Assembly: GCA_963772585.1 (NCBI GenBank)
Contig: CAVYXV010000002.1
Location: forward strand, 682,001-746,000
Direction: 5' to 3'
Origin: CAVVXN01 sp963772585
GTDB lineage: Bacteria > Planctomycetota > PLA2 > JAEUHO01
DNA length: 64,000 nt
In this document: in pieces, positions 1 to 9,451 of the stretch
Layout of the letters: the number at the start of each line of letters is the position of its first letter
Numbering within the stretch: position 1 is the first letter of the stretch
Position numbers and translations under genes: made by a program
Notes under the pieces: model-generated
What the model saw: only the letters and a program-made list of their open reading frames with translations
Told to the model about the DNA's origin: nothing
Database searches by the model: none

Positions 1-3000
1 GCACGTAGAGGAACGTCCCCCAACAGTCGAGGGCGGTGTCCTCCCGCCAACGGGTCACGGCCAGCCCGCACCATCGGCTGAAACCGGAGCCTGCCGCCGT
101 GACCATGACCGTGTACCGCCCATTGGAGAGAAGGTGCGTCCGGGGGATCACGTCGTGCGGAGAGTCGTAGTGCCGCAGGGTCGGAGGAAGGACGGCTCGC
201 ACCCGCGCGGCGACCTGGACCTCTTCCGTCCGCGGCCGCGTGATGGCCACGTCACGCGGCGTACGCTCCTGGAGCAGGAGTTCTGCCGCCTGGACCATCC
301 CATGAGCGTGGAACCTCCTCCGGGTACGGTCATCATGGGACACGTTTCCCAGAGCCACGAGCGTCATCCCGTGGTGATGGGCCATGTAGGAGCGGACCAC
401 GACCGGTGTGGTCGTGCCCGTCAACCGCGAAGGCGTGTAGTCGAGCGCTTCGTAGAAGCCGTAGGTTCCGCGTGCACCCTCCAGCTCGAGGCGGGTGAAA
501 TTCTTCAGTGCGGCGCCGCAGTCCACCATGGCGGCCAGCGCGGTGGCGTAGGGGGCCACGACGACGTCCTCGAAGAGCCCGCGCTTGAGTCCAAGGCCCG
601 GGACCCCGAAAGCGGAGTACTGATAGGTCAGTTCCGCGTCCCGCGCGTTGTAGGCGGACTCGGACACCCCCCAGGGGACGCGGCGCTCCGCGCCGTAACG
701 GATCTGACGTGCGACCACCAAGCGGCACGTGAGATCCAGCAGGCTGTGTGCGGGCTGCGACATCACCAGCAAAGGCATGAGGTACTCGAACATGGACCCG
801 GACCACGACACCAGGGCCGCGCCGCGCCCAACCGGCGTGAGGGATCGCCCCAGGTGGAACCAGTGTTGGGGCGGCACGTCCCCCTTGGCGATGGCGAGGA
901 AGCTCGCCAACCGCGCCTCGGAGGCCAGTAGGTCGTACCGACCTGGATCCAGCGTGTCGTCGGACACGCGGTAGCCGATCGCGAGAAGCCCGCCCGTGGA
1001 ATCGAAGAGGAATCGGAAGTCCATGGCCTCGACCAGTTCCTCCGCGAATCGAGCCATGCGGGAGAGGCGGCCCGCCAGGGCTCCCTCGGGGAGTTCCAGG
1101 TCCCGAAGGTGGCTGTTGACCGTGTCGCGTACCGCGCACGCCCAGAGGAGGACATCGGATCCCGCGTCGCCCGGCAACTCGCTCGATAGCGGGCGCGCAG
1201 CGGCCCCCAGATCGTCGGCCCGCTCCAGGATCCGCAGAAGGTGCTCGCGTTGATCGGCGTGCGTCGCGGGCCCCCTCGCGAGGTCCGCGGCCACCGCCTT
1301 CGCCGCCTCACGCAAGTGCACCGCCGTCATCGTCCGCGCCCGGCGCAGTCCGCGGGTCTGCTCCATCGAATCGGTCAGCAGGAGGAGCGCGTCCTCGATC
1401 CCCTCGCCGGTCTCCGGTCCGGTCACGGGACGCTGCAGGTGTTCCCGGCAGGCCTGGGCCATGGCGAGCAGGTATCCCGCCAGGTTTCCGCTGTCCACGG
1501 TGGACACGTACATGGGATCGAGAGGTCGTAGATCCTGAGTGTCGTACCAGTTGAGGAAGTGGCCCCGAAAGCGGCGGAGGCCACGCATCGTCTCCAGCGT
1601 GGCCTCCAGCCGTTCCACCATCTCCAAGGTGCCGATCCATCCGTAGTCACGGGCGACCACCGTGCTGAGCAGATAGAGCCCGATGTTCGTCGGTGAGGTG
1701 CGGCGGGCCACGACGGGTTCGGGATCCTCCTGGAAGTTGTCCGGCGGGAGAGCATGGTTGCGCTCATCGACGAACGTCTCGAAGAAGCGCCAGGTCCGCC
1801 GGGCGAACCGCCGCACGGCGTTCTTCTCCACGGAGGAGAGTTCGGGGGATCCCGTGGCCTTCGACGGAACGCTGATCCACCAGGCGAAAACGGGCGACGC
1901 CATCCAGAGGATGACGAACGGCGTGGCGACGAGCCAGGCCTCCGGCCGGAACAGGGCGACGAGCAGGCCCGCCGCCGCGCCCAGGATCACGCCCGAGCGC
2001 AGGTGCCAGCAGAAGGCAGTCAACTCGAGAGCGGCGCCGTAGTCCGCCTGCGCCGCCGTCGTCCACTCGAGGAGGTTCCGCCTGGTCAGGTAGAGCCGGC
2101 CGAGCGTGCGCGCGATGGCACCGGTCATGAGCCAGGTCTGGTGGGCCAGCATGGTGATGGCCAGAAGCACCTGCGAGAGGGCCACGGAGACATCGTGGCC
2201 AACGGCGCGGAGGTGACTGCGCTTGGAGATCCCCCGCCGCCGCGGAACGAGGCCGTCGAGAACCGGGATCACGGCCGGCAGAACCACGGATCCGACGAAC
2301 AGCACGGTCCAGAGGAGCGATGGCACGCCCGGCAGGACCCAGGCGCCCACCACCATCAGGAATGTCGAGGGCGCGGTGAGACTCCGGCGGAGGTTGTCCA
2401 CCATCTTCCATCGCCCGTCCGGGGGAATGGCGACGGTCGGCGTGCTCCCCGAGGCGTAGGGCGCGCGGTTCAGGATCCACGGAAGGAGTTGCCAGTCACC
2501 CCGGATCCATCGGTGGTTGCGGCGCGAGGCCACCTCGTAGTTGGTGGGAAACTCCTCGAACAGCTCCACGTCCGTGACCAGACCGGCGCGCGCGTACGCG
2601 CTCTCGAGGAGGTCGTGGCTGAGCAGCGTATTCTCCGGGACCCTCCCCTCCAGGGCCTCCTCGTAGGCGTCGAGGTCGTAAATCCCCTTCCCCGTGTAGG
2701 ATCCCTCTCCGAACAGGTCCTGATAGACGTCGGAGACGGCGGCCGCGTATGGATCCACGCCTCCGGGACCGGAGACGATCCGTTGGTAGGTCGTGCTGGC
2801 CGGACCCGTCGGCAGCGACGCTGTGAGCCGGGGCTGCAGGATCGCGTAGCCCGCGACGACGCGGCCCACCCGGGGATCGAAGCGCGGTCGGTTCAGGGGG
2901 TGCGCCATGGCGCCCACGAGGCGCCGGGCCGTCCGCAGCGGAAGCCGCGTGTCCGCGTCCAGGGTGATGACGAAGCGCACGCCCTGCGGCACCGTCGGTG

Positions 3001-4933
3001 GCTTCCCGTTCCTCCCAACGAACGTCGTGTCCTGGGATCCACGCAAGAGCCGGTTTAGCTCGTGGAGCTTCCCGCGCTTCCTCTCCCAGCCGATCCACTT
3101 CCCCTCCTTGCCGTTCCAGAGACGCCGACGGTGGAAGTGAAAGAAGCGCGCCCCGCCGTCCGGTAGGGGCCCATGTCGTGCATTGAGTTGCGCAATGCCG
3201 TCGGCACATGCGGCGACGAGATCCTCGTCACCAGCCATCCGTTCGTGCGGCGCATCCGCCATGTCCGTCAGGAGAGCGAAGTGCAGATGCCCATCCGGGT
3301 TCGCGAGGTAGTGCACCTCGAGCCGCTCGACCTGCCCCTCGATGTCGCTCCGTCGCGTCAGGAACGTCGGCACGACGACGAGGGTCCGAAGCTCTGGCGG
3401 GACTCCCCTCTCGAGCTCCAACTTGGGAAGCAGCAAGGGAGGGACGAGAAGCGAGACGAGGCGGTGGACGAGCGCAACCGCGATGTTCGATGCGGGAGTC
3501 AGCCCCGCGAGCCCCATCAGGGCGAGGGTCCAAGCGTGTGCGCCGGCACTCCTCGAGAGGATGAGCACGACCGCGAGCAGCACGGCCGTGAGAGCGACGA
3601 TGGCGCTGAGGTATCCGCTCAGCGCATGGGCGCGCACCGCGCGGAGCAGACGGGTCCCCAGGGGGACGACATACGCCAGCCGCCGCTCCAGCGTCTTCCG
3701 TCCCCCGCCAACGAGGTAATAGCCGGAATCCTGCTCGGCACGCTCGGGAACGCCGGGGACCGAGGTCGCCGTACGCTCGTCCTCCCGGCCGGCGCGAAGC
3801 GCCAGGCGTACGGCTTCCTGCGCCACTTCGATCTCCGAGCGTCCCGAGCCCCGCGCCAGCCGCTCGACCTGGCCTCGGTACCTGTCCCGGGTCGCGAAGT
3901 CCATGGCGGTGAACCCGGCCGCTGTGCGCAGGACCCGGTCCACAAGGCTCACGGATTCGAAGAACTCGGGCCAGTCGACGAGGGACATCCATCGCATGCT
4001 GGTGATGATGTTTCGGACGGTGACGTTGGCTGCCGCCTGGGCCTGGTGCTCCTGTGCGACGACCTCGTCGACCGAGGTGCCCTGCGCGCCCAGCCTCGTC
4101 TCGAGCCAGTCCACGACGGGCATCATCGATGGATCCTGCCCGTGAAGTCGCTGGACGAGTTGCACGGCGAAGGCGCGGGTCGGCGGCGTGTCCTCCAAGC
4201 CGCCCATGACGAGATCCGCGTTCTCCACCCGCCGACCGCCCAGGCCCAGGAGGCGATCGGCCACCTGGTCCGCCTTGGCCCGCTCCTCCCGGGAGCAGAT
4301 GACCAGCTGCGACAGCCGACGCACGTTCTCCACGAGGGCGATGCGAAGGTGGATGGCGACAGCCCACAGCTCACCGATGGTCAGGGGCAACGTGCGCTGG
4401 TAGGCCCGGACGAAGGGTCGGAGCGACTCCATCCCGAACAGGCTGTCGGTATGGGCGACGTAGGCCCAGGCCAGCCCGTAGACCCGCGGATACCCCGCGA
4501 GGTGACCAGAGGCGATCCTCGGCAGACCTCGGTAGAAGCTCCCGGGGAGATGGTCTCGGATCTCCCGGAGTTGCTCGTCCACGACGTGGAAGTTGTCGAG
4601 AATCCACTCCGCCGCAGGCGTGATTTCGTGTTTTGCGAGAACGGTTCCGGCGATGCTCCGATACCCATCCAGGAGTACGCGAGAGTTCTCGTGAACCCGG
4701 GAAAGAAGGTTCCGCCTCTTCGGGGGCTTCTCCGTGGTGTCGTGGGCCGCGGCGAGACTCCGCGCGTGCACCTGCAGGCGCTCGGTGCCGAAGGCCTCTG
4801 CGCGGATCGGCGGTTCCAGTCCGGGAGTGCAGGTGGCGGCCTTCAGCGGTCGATTCCGCTCCGGGACGCTCGGAGCGCGCTTCGGCTCCTCGCCCCGCGG
4901 AGGCCCGAACTCGGCGAACGCGGACGCGGGCAC
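1..4933 (-). CDS. ndvB: Cyclic beta-1,2-glucan synthase, 3' end outside the window
   Basis: Membrane enzyme that starts, elongates and cyclises periplasmic beta-1,2-glucan from UDP-glucose. About 1644 codons are open and run off the left edge; the family is about 2800 residues, so the C-terminal GH94-like phosphorylase part is missing here. Seen: the family N-terminal motif EWILDNFHVVDEQ near residue 110; a GT84 domain with the D659-A-D661 motif in FVITLDADTRLP and HRWIRGDWQ at residue 807; hydrophobic stretches around both; then a glycoamylase-like region with TSPTNIGLYLLS and SWSGSMFEYLMP near residue 1375. The frame has a stop at 4937-4939, and GTG 4933 is the first start after it. A GGAGG abuts that GTG, so the exact start is uncertain. 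Assignment is firm from motif order. Osmotic or envelope roles are family knowledge only. Confidence 0.9.
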   Translation of the reverse strand, partial: MPASAFAEFGPPRGEEPKRAPSVPERNRPLKAATCTPGLEPPIRAEAFGTERLQVHARSLAAAHDTTEKPPKRRNLLSRVHENSRVLLDGYRSIAGTVLAKHEITPAAEWILDNFHVVDEQLREIRDHLPGSFYRGLPRIASGHLAGYPRVYGLAWAYVAHTDSLFGMESLRPFVRAYQRTLPLTIGELWAVAIHLRIALVENVRRLSQLVICSREERAKADQVADRLLGLGGRRVENADLVMGGLEDTPPTRAFAVQLVQRLHGQDPSMMPVVDWLETRLGAQGTSVDEVVAQEHQAQAAANVTVRNIITSMRWMSLVDWPEFFESVSLVDRVLRTAAGFTAMDFATRDRYRGQVERLARGSGRSEIEVAQEAVRLALRAGREDERTATSVPGVPERAEQDSGYYLVGGGRKTLERRLAYVVPLGTRLLRAVRAHALSGYLSAIVALTAVLLAVVLILSRSAGAHAWTLALMGLAGLTPASNIAVALVHRLVSLLVPPLLLPKLELERGVPPELRTLVVVPTFLTRRSDIEGQVERLEVHYLANPDGHLHFALLTDMADAPHERMAGDEDLVAACADGIAQLNARHGPLPDGGARFFHFHRRRLWNGKEGKWIGWERKRGKLHELNRLLRGSQDTTFVGRNGKPPTVPQGVRFVITLDADTRLPLRTARRLVGAMAHPLNRPRFDPRVGRVVAGYAILQPRLTASLPTGPASTTYQRIVSGPGGVDPYAAAVSDVYQDLFGEGSYTGKGIYDLDAYEEALEGRVPENTLLSHDLLESAYARAGLVTDVELFEEFPTNYEVASRRNHRWIRGDWQLLPWILNRAPYASGSTPTVAIPPDGRWKMVDNLRRSLTAPSTFLMVVGAWVLPGVPSLLWTVLFVGSVVLPAVIPVLDGLVPRRRGISKRSHLRAVGHDVSVALSQVLLAITMLAHQTWLMTGAIARTLGRLYLTRRNLLEWTTAAQADYGAALELTAFCWHLRSGVILGAAAGLLVALFRPEAWLVATPFVILWMASPVFAWWISVPSKATGSPELSSVEKNAVRRFARRTWRFFETFVDERNHALPPDNFQEDPEPVVARRTSPTNIGLYLLSTVVARDYGWIGTLEMVERLEATLETMRGLRRFRGHFLNWYDTQDLRPLDPMYVSTVDSGNLAGYLLAMAQACREHLQRPVTGPETGEGIEDALLLLTDSMEQTRGLRRARTMTAVHLREAAKAVAADLARGPATHADQREHLLRILERADDLGAAARPLSSELPGDAGSDVLLWACAVRDTVNSHLRDLELPEGALAGRLSRMARFAEELVEAMDFRFLFDSTGGLLAIGYRVSDDTLDPGRYDLLASEARLASFLAIAKGDVPPQHWFHLGRSLTPVGRGAALVSWSGSMFEYLMPLLVMSQPAHSLLDLTCRLVVARQIRYGAERRVPWGVSESAYNARDAELTYQYSAFGVPGLGLKRGLFEDVVVAPYATALAAMVDCGAALKNFTRLELEGARGTYGFYEALDYTPSRLTGTTTPVVVRSYMAHHHGMTLVALGNVSHDDRTRRRFHAHGMVQAAELLLQERTPRDVAITRPRTEEVQVAARVRAVLPPTLRHYDSPHDVIPRTHLLSNGRYTVMVTAAGSGFSRWCGLAVTRWREDTALDCWGTFLYV

Positions 4934-5226
4934 CTCCTACCGTGGAGAAGGGGAGTCGTAGCCCGATGCCCTCCAGGGGCACTCTCGCCGGTCCGCCTCG
5001 GCCTGTCCCAGCGTGCCCATTGGGCGATGGTCAGCAACGGTGCCTGATGGACTTCCGCACTCAGCCCGGGGGTGCTGCACACGCGCGCCATCCTACCCCC
5101 CCACCCGGCACGTTTCGTCCGAAATCGACTTGACCGCGCGGGCACTCTCCCGCCTCCGCCGAGTTCGCGGCGGGGCGGATGTCTCACGGTCGACTCCCGA
5201 GCACGCGAGGGGTGCCGGTCCGACCC

Positions 5227-5560
5227 GCGGGCCGGCGCCCGAGCGGTCGAGGCGGCGCGTTCCGTTCTCGAGCGCGGGCACGACGTCGTGATCATCGATG
5301 CGGACGAGGACCGGTTGCAGACGATCGAGGAGACCGACCTCGACCGTGGTCTCGTCTACGGCGACGGCCATCCCCACCCGGCGATGTGCGAGTTCGCCCC
5401 GGCGACACGGACTTGTTGGTTCCGAGCGACAGGGAGCGACCAGGACGACATCCTGGCCGCCACGGCGGCCAAGCGGTGTCGGGGCCGATCGCATGGTGAC
5501 CACGATCGAGGATCCCGACTCCAGTGGGTTCTGCGCCGAGTTGGATCGCGGCGCGCAGCA
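5227..5560 (+). pseudogene. Decayed TrkA N-terminal (NAD-binding) fragment
   Basis: A Rossmann-fold TrkA-N remnant spread over three frames. Frame 2 reads SVLERGHDVVIIDADED and TDLDRGLVYGDG, frame 1 reads GDTDLLVPSD, frame 2 resumes with ATGSDQDDILAATAAK, and frame 3 reads GADRMVTTIEDPD. Joined in order, these follow the TrkA regulatory subunit of potassium uptake systems. The N-terminal glycine motif and the C-terminal TrkA-C domain are absent. At least three indels are needed, so this is most likely a dead fragment between the glucan synthase and the radical SAM gene. 5100-5226 holds nothing I recognise. Confidence 0.6.
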
Positions 5561-5603
5561 CCACCGCCGCAAAGCGACTCTCCCTCCCCCGAGCGGCAAC
5601 GGG

Positions 5604-7187
5604 TCAGAAGGGCACGGCAGAGGAGGTGGCCGGATACCGGACCTCTTCGTCGCGCACGCGCGCCTTCATCGCATCGACGATGAAGCGGGACTGCTTGCGG
5701 AAGTGCAGGTACATGGCCATCAGACTGACGACCGTCTCCAGGGTCCGTGGCCGCGTGACGAGCAAGAGGCCCACGTTGCGCCAGTAGGGCCAGGCCGTCG
5801 ACGGCCGCAGCCCCAGCCGCAGCGAGGTACGCAGGAATCCGCGCACGTAGACCAGAGCCCGGGGCCACGAGGGCTTGTACCTGGGTCGTACGCCCAACTC
5901 CCGGCAGACCGCGAGACAGCGGTCGAAATAGCTCGGGACCGAATAGATCGACTGGATGACGTGGACGAGGTCGTGGATCACATCGCGCCGCGGTCGCCGG
6001 GTGACGAAGTTCAGTCCGCTCGAGATCTGGTCGGCCATCTGGTCGGCGTCGGCGATCGGCGCGCCGTGGTCGGCCAGCAGCCGCTGCTCGCTCCGCAGCC
6101 GTCGCGTGAGTTGGGTGTTGGGCAGCGCGTAGAGAAGGCCCACCATGGCCATGCAGATGCGGCCCTCGCGGATCAAGTCGATCATGTGAGCGGCCGACGA
6201 ACCGGTCTCGCGGTCGAAGCCGAGGATGAAGCCTGCGTTCACGACCATCCCGTAGCGCTGGATCTTCAACAGGTCACGCACCAGATCGCGGTTGAGGTTG
6301 GCCCGCTTGTCCACCGAGGAGAGGGTCTCCTCGTCGGCCGACTCCACGCCGATGAAGACATAGCGGAAGTCCAGGTCCTGCAGCAGGGCCAGCAGTTCGT
6401 CGTCGTCGGCGAGGTTGAGCGTGGCTTCGGTCGAGTAGTAGAAGGGGTGTCCGTGGGCTTCGGACCACTCCTTCATGGCCCGCAGGATGGCCTTTGCCCT
6501 CGGCTTGTGGCCGATGAAGTTGTCGTCGACGATGTCGACGTGACCGCGGTGCCCGACGGCGTAGAGCGCATCGAGCTCGCGGAGGACCTGGGACGGCGTC
6601 TTCGAGCGGGGCTTGCGCCCGTACAGCTCGACGATATCGCAGTACTCGCAGCCGTACGGGCAGCCACGACTGGTCTGGATGCCGACCATCACGTAGTCCC
6701 GCAACCTGAGCAGGTCGAAGCGAGGGACGGGGCTCTCCGTCATCTCCAACCGCTCCGCGGGCGGATAGAGAGGCGCGGGATGGCCCTGGGTAAGGTCGGC
6801 GAGGAAGTGCGGCAGGGAGCCCTCGGCCTCCCCGAGGACCAGGTGGTCCGCATCCCGGTAGAGGCGGGGCTGCGAGGTCGGGTCCGGCCCGCCCACAACC
6901 ACCTTCTTGCCCCGCGCGTGCACGTGGGCGATCAACTGCAGGAGATGGGACTGCTGCGTTAGCATGCCGCCCGTGAACACCAGGTCGGCCCAGTCGATGT
7001 CGCGGTCGTCGAGCCGGTGGGCGTTGAGATCGACCAGCCTCAGTTCCCACGACCTTGGGAGCAGGGCCGCCATCGTAATGAGTCCGAGCGGAGACGCCGG
7101 GTACTTGGCTCCGACGAGACGGCACACCTCCCCGTAGTTCCAGTAGCCGTAGGGCGAACCCTCCGGATGGAGCAGCAGGGCCCTCAC
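5604..7187 (-). CDS. B12-binding radical SAM protein (DUF4070 type)
   Basis: Radical SAM enzyme with an N-terminal cobalamin-binding domain, about 527 residues. The N-terminal part has the family pattern PLGLITMAALLP and the loop VVVGGPDPTSQPRLY. The radical SAM cluster is Cys176-X3-Cys180-X2-Cys183 in SRGCPYGCEYC, followed by ELYGRKPRSKTP and VDIVDDNFIGHK. The C-terminal third matches the DUF4070 extension. Members of this superfamily methylate unactivated carbons, for example hopanoid C-3 methylation. The substrate here cannot be read from sequence. GTG 7187 is chosen because the family begins right there (RALLLHPEG) and GAGG lies nine bases upstream. The in-frame extension to 7508 is Arg/Pro-rich and unlike the family. 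Confidence 0.88.
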   Translation of the reverse strand: MRALLLHPEGSPYGYWNYGEVCRLVGAKYPASPLGLITMAALLPRSWELRLVDLNAHRLDDRDIDWADLVFTGGMLTQQSHLLQLIAHVHARGKKVVVGGPDPTSQPRLYRDADHLVLGEAEGSLPHFLADLTQGHPAPLYPPAERLEMTESPVPRFDLLRLRDYVMVGIQTSRGCPYGCEYCDIVELYGRKPRSKTPSQVLRELDALYAVGHRGHVDIVDDNFIGHKPRAKAILRAMKEWSEAHGHPFYYSTEATLNLADDDELLALLQDLDFRYVFIGVESADEETLSSVDKRANLNRDLVRDLLKIQRYGMVVNAGFILGFDRETGSSAAHMIDLIREGRICMAMVGLLYALPNTQLTRRLRSEQRLLADHGAPIADADQMADQISSGLNFVTRRPRRDVIHDLVHVIQSIYSVPSYFDRCLAVCRELGVRPRYKPSWPRALVYVRGFLRTSLRLGLRPSTAWPYWRNVGLLLVTRPRTLETVVSLMAMYLHFRKQSRFIVDAMKARVRDEEVRYPATSSAVPF

Positions 7188-7604
7188 CGCACCACGCCTC
7201 GGACCGGCCGGGGCGAGAACGGCCTCGATCGCCACGTCGGTGCGGGGGGAGAGACCAGCCTCGCGTATGTCACACTCACCTCCCTGTAGAGAGGCCAAGG
7301 GTAGTCCCGGGCGGAGCCGGGGGGAAGGCCAATCATCGCGAACGGGTTGAGGCTCCGGTTCGGCACGGACGACACCGCACGCACCTGGCCCGCGACGTTC
7401 ACGAACGGACGTTGAGCGGCGCCGGAGTGCTTCGCCGGGGCTGCGGCCACGAGTTCGTCGACGGGGAGGTTCGTCGCCATGCGTGAGAGCCCAGACATGC
7501 TCCCACACACGGTCAATCGCCTCGGCGACCCGGTCGGGTTCGGTGATGGGTGTGGCGCGCGGGGAAACCGCGCGTACGTGCCGGCTGCTCGGTGCACGTC
7601 GCGT
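7188..7604. other. Intergenic, no gene recognised
   Basis: About 417 bases between the sigma factor and the radical SAM gene on the minus strand. Open frames exist on both strands but none shows a family motif, a good ribosome site or a membrane pattern. I see no terminator or known RNA. Confidence 0.4.
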
Positions 7605-8408
7605 TCACACGCACGCCTCCATCAGCCGTCGCGGACCCAGGGCATCCCGGATCCGGCGGCGGGCGCGGTGTATCGTGACCCTCACCGTCGAGGTTCCGAT
7701 GCCGAGGACATCTGCGACCTCCCCTGTCGTGAGTCCTTCGACGTCACGGAGCATGAGGATGCTGCGCTGTGCCTCCGGGAGGCGGCCGATGAAGGCACGG
7801 ACGATGGCCCTCGTTTCCTCGGTCGCGACGACCTCCTGCGCCGAGGGAGACGGCGAGCGGCGCCAGGGCGAGGCGGCCCCGTCTTCGAGGATCCCCGCAT
7901 CGAGGGTCCTCGAGGGCTTGCGGCGTTGACGGCGCAGTTGCATCAACGCGCAGTTGGTCACGATCCGGTGCAGCCACGTGTCCAGACTGCTCTCCCGCTT
8001 GAACGCGGAGATGTGGCGGAAGACGTTCACGAGGGCGTCCTGGAGCGCGTCCTCGGCGTCGTGCGCCCGGGGAAGGTAGCGGTGGGCCACGGCCAGCATG
8101 CGGGGGGCGTGTTCCCGTACCAGCTCCTGGTACGCCGTCTCCTCGCGCGCGATCAGGCGATCCACGAGGTCCGGGGGCGGCGGGGGCAGACGGCCCGGCG
8201 GGCAGGCCAACGGCCACAAATCGACCCGCGTGGTATCGGCCTTCGCGGCTCGTCCTTGCGGCGCCGGAGCCGGGATCGCGCGCCCCTCGGCGGAGCGGGG
8301 CCGGACGACGCCGAGGCCTTCCTCCCGCCGTCGCCGGGGGGTTCGCGTCCGATGCCGCTCGGCACCTGCAGGGCGCGCGGAGATCGTGGCGAGTTCGTGG
8401 GTCTTCAC
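7605..8408 (-). CDS. RNA polymerase ECF-type sigma-70 factor
   Basis: Extracytoplasmic-function sigma factor. Region 2 is visible as AYQELVREHAPRMLAVAHRYL plus AEDALQDALVNVFRHI and the -10-recognition helix SSLDTWLHRIVTN. Region 4 is LPEAQRSILMLRDVEGLTTG followed by the helix-turn-helix VADVLGIGTSTVRVTIHRAR. The family core begins about residue 80. The upstream part is Arg/Pro-rich with no clear ribosome site, so the true start is probably downstream of GTG 8408. No anti-sigma gene with zinc-finger or FecR character follows. Immediately upstream on the same strand are two tiny membrane proteins and a DUF2294 gene, which suggests an envelope-stress regulon (inference). Confidence 0.85.
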   Translation of the reverse strand: MKTHELATISARPAGAERHRTRTPRRRREEGLGVVRPRSAEGRAIPAPAPQGRAAKADTTRVDLWPLACPPGRLPPPPPDLVDRLIAREETAYQELVREHAPRMLAVAHRYLPRAHDAEDALQDALVNVFRHISAFKRESSLDTWLHRIVTNCALMQLRRQRRKPSRTLDAGILEDGAASPWRRSPSPSAQEVVATEETRAIVRAFIGRLPEAQRSILMLRDVEGLTTGEVADVLGIGTSTVRVTIHRARRRIRDALGPRRLMEACV

Positions 8409-8424
8409 GTGGGGGTTGGCCCGG

Positions 8425-8589
8425 TCACAGGCTGCCGGGGATGCGGCCCATCAGCACCAGCACCACCAGCACCACCAGCACCAGCCCCAGGAGCCCGCTG
8501 GGGAAGTAACCCCAACCACGGCTGTAGCCCCACCGAGGCAACGCCCCGACGAGCAAGAGGACCACGACGATCAACACGATCAGTCCCAT
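8425..8589 (-). CDS. DUF3309 family small membrane protein
   Basis: A 54-residue protein with two hydrophobic segments (residues about 2-15 and 33-48) joined by the loop PRWGYSRGWGYFPSGL, the signature of the DUF3309 family. It starts at ATG 8589 with AGGAG seven bases upstream. The ORF stays open much further upstream in frame, but that part has no matching composition. Function of the family is unknown; members are often near stress genes. It lies 16 bases before the ECF sigma ORF as annotated, so co-transcription is possible. Confidence 0.8.
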   Translation of the reverse strand: MGLIVLIVVVLLLVGALPRWGYSRGWGYFPSGLLGLVLVVLVVLVLMGRIPGSL

Positions 8590-8687
8590 GAGAGTCTCCT
8601 TCCGGGATTTTTCGTGAACCCCCGCGCGCCGCTGCGGTCGCCCCGTGCCCGGACGAGCGGCCGGCGCCCGGGCACGCGACGACGGGC

Positions 8688-8840
8688 CTACGTCGAGAGG
8701 CGACGGCCCTGCAACAGACGAACGACGAACACGATCAGCGCCACGACCAGCAGGATGTGGATCAACCCGCCGAAGGTGGTGGACGTGAGAAGTCCGACCA
8801 GCCACAACACGAGAAGCAAAACGACAAGCGTCCAAAGCAT
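8688..8840 (-). CDS. Lmo0937-type small membrane protein
   Basis: Fifty residues, nearly all hydrophobic: MLWTLVVLLLVLWLVGLL, a short polar turn TSTTFGG, then a second membrane helix and a basic tail QGRRLST. This pattern fits the Lmo0937 family of two-helix stress-associated membrane proteins. ATG 8840 is preceded by GGAAGG at good spacing. It sits between DUF3309 and DUF2294 genes on the same strand. Molecular function is unknown. Confidence 0.75.
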   Translation of the reverse strand: MLWTLVVLLLVLWLVGLLTSTTFGGLIHILLVVALIVFVVRLLQGRRLST

Positions 8841-8893
8841 GGGTACCTTCCTTCCGTTCTTCGATCTCATGGCAGACGCGGCCACCGTGACCG

Positions 8894-9367
8894 TCACGGC
8901 GGGCCGCCGCCAAGCCCAGGATCCTGCGGGCCCGGTGGCCCAGCGCTGGCTCCCTGATTTCGGGGTAACGGGCCGCTCGACGACTCCGGCGCCGCTGGCT
9001 GGGCCAACAGGAACACCTGGACCATCGTGCCGCTGGTGAAGGCATGCACGACGGTCCCGCTGCCGGTTTCGACTTCCGCGGCCGCCTCCCGCACGTTCAC
9101 GCCGGTGATCCGCGAGATCTCCTGCCGCAACTCGGACGAGGAGTTGGTGAAGAGCTTGCGGTGATAGTCCTGTACCCGCGCGGCGCCGGCCGGCGTTTCG
9201 GACAGAGCCCGCTCGGCCCGCGTCAAGGCCCCGTGCAGCGTGATCACCAACGTGCCTTCGCTCAGGACCACCGTCACCGCCGTGGGCGCGTGGCCGGTAC
9301 GCTGTTCCTGGAACCTGCGGGCCGCTTGGGCCAGTTCCAGGGCAATCGTTGCGTTCGTCTCTGCCAT
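8894..9367 (-). CDS. DUF2294 (MpsC-like) domain protein
   Basis: About 157 residues. The DUF2294 core runs from MAETNATIALELAQAARRF to near residue 120 with HAPTAVTVVLSEGTLVITL and FTNSSSELRQEISRITG. The Pro/Gly-rich tail is outside the domain. The domain is related to MpsC of the membrane-potential-generating Mps system; its biochemical role is not settled. ATG 9367 starts the conserved core. An intrinsic-terminator hairpin sits 30-84 bases upstream in the leader on the same strand. A divergent paralogue lies at 9854. Shared residues include GRGP/GHAP, LxGxLTxAE and ITGVxVR. Confidence 0.85.
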   Translation of the reverse strand: MAETNATIALELAQAARRFQEQRTGHAPTAVTVVLSEGTLVITLHGALTRAERALSETPAGAARVQDYHRKLFTNSSSELRQEISRITGVNVREAAAEVETGSGTVVHAFTSGTMVQVFLLAQPAAPESSSGPLPRNQGASAGPPGPQDPGLGGGPP

Positions 9368-9397
9368 GGCGTCCGTCCTGGTGCGCCCGCACGGGCC

Positions 9398-9451
9398 AAA
9401 AAAAAAGCCGACCCGGTTCGGCACGCGGAACGTGCAAAACCGGGTCGGCTT
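9398..9451 (-). terminator. Intrinsic terminator or leader attenuator
   Basis: Perfect 12-bp inverted repeat, 9407-9418 with 9438-9449 (GCCGACCCGGTT / AACCGGGTCGGC), extended by two A-T pairs, with an inner 5-bp stem GCACG/CGTGC. On the minus strand it is followed by nine U (complement of A9 at 9398-9406). It lies just upstream of the DUF2294 start at 9367, with no minus-strand gene before it. It may therefore end a small RNA or attenuate DUF2294. Confidence 0.75.

Noticed and set aside
7188..7508. Upstream extension of the radical SAM ORF
   Set aside because: No family similarity before GTG 7187, and a GAGG ribosome site supports the shorter form.
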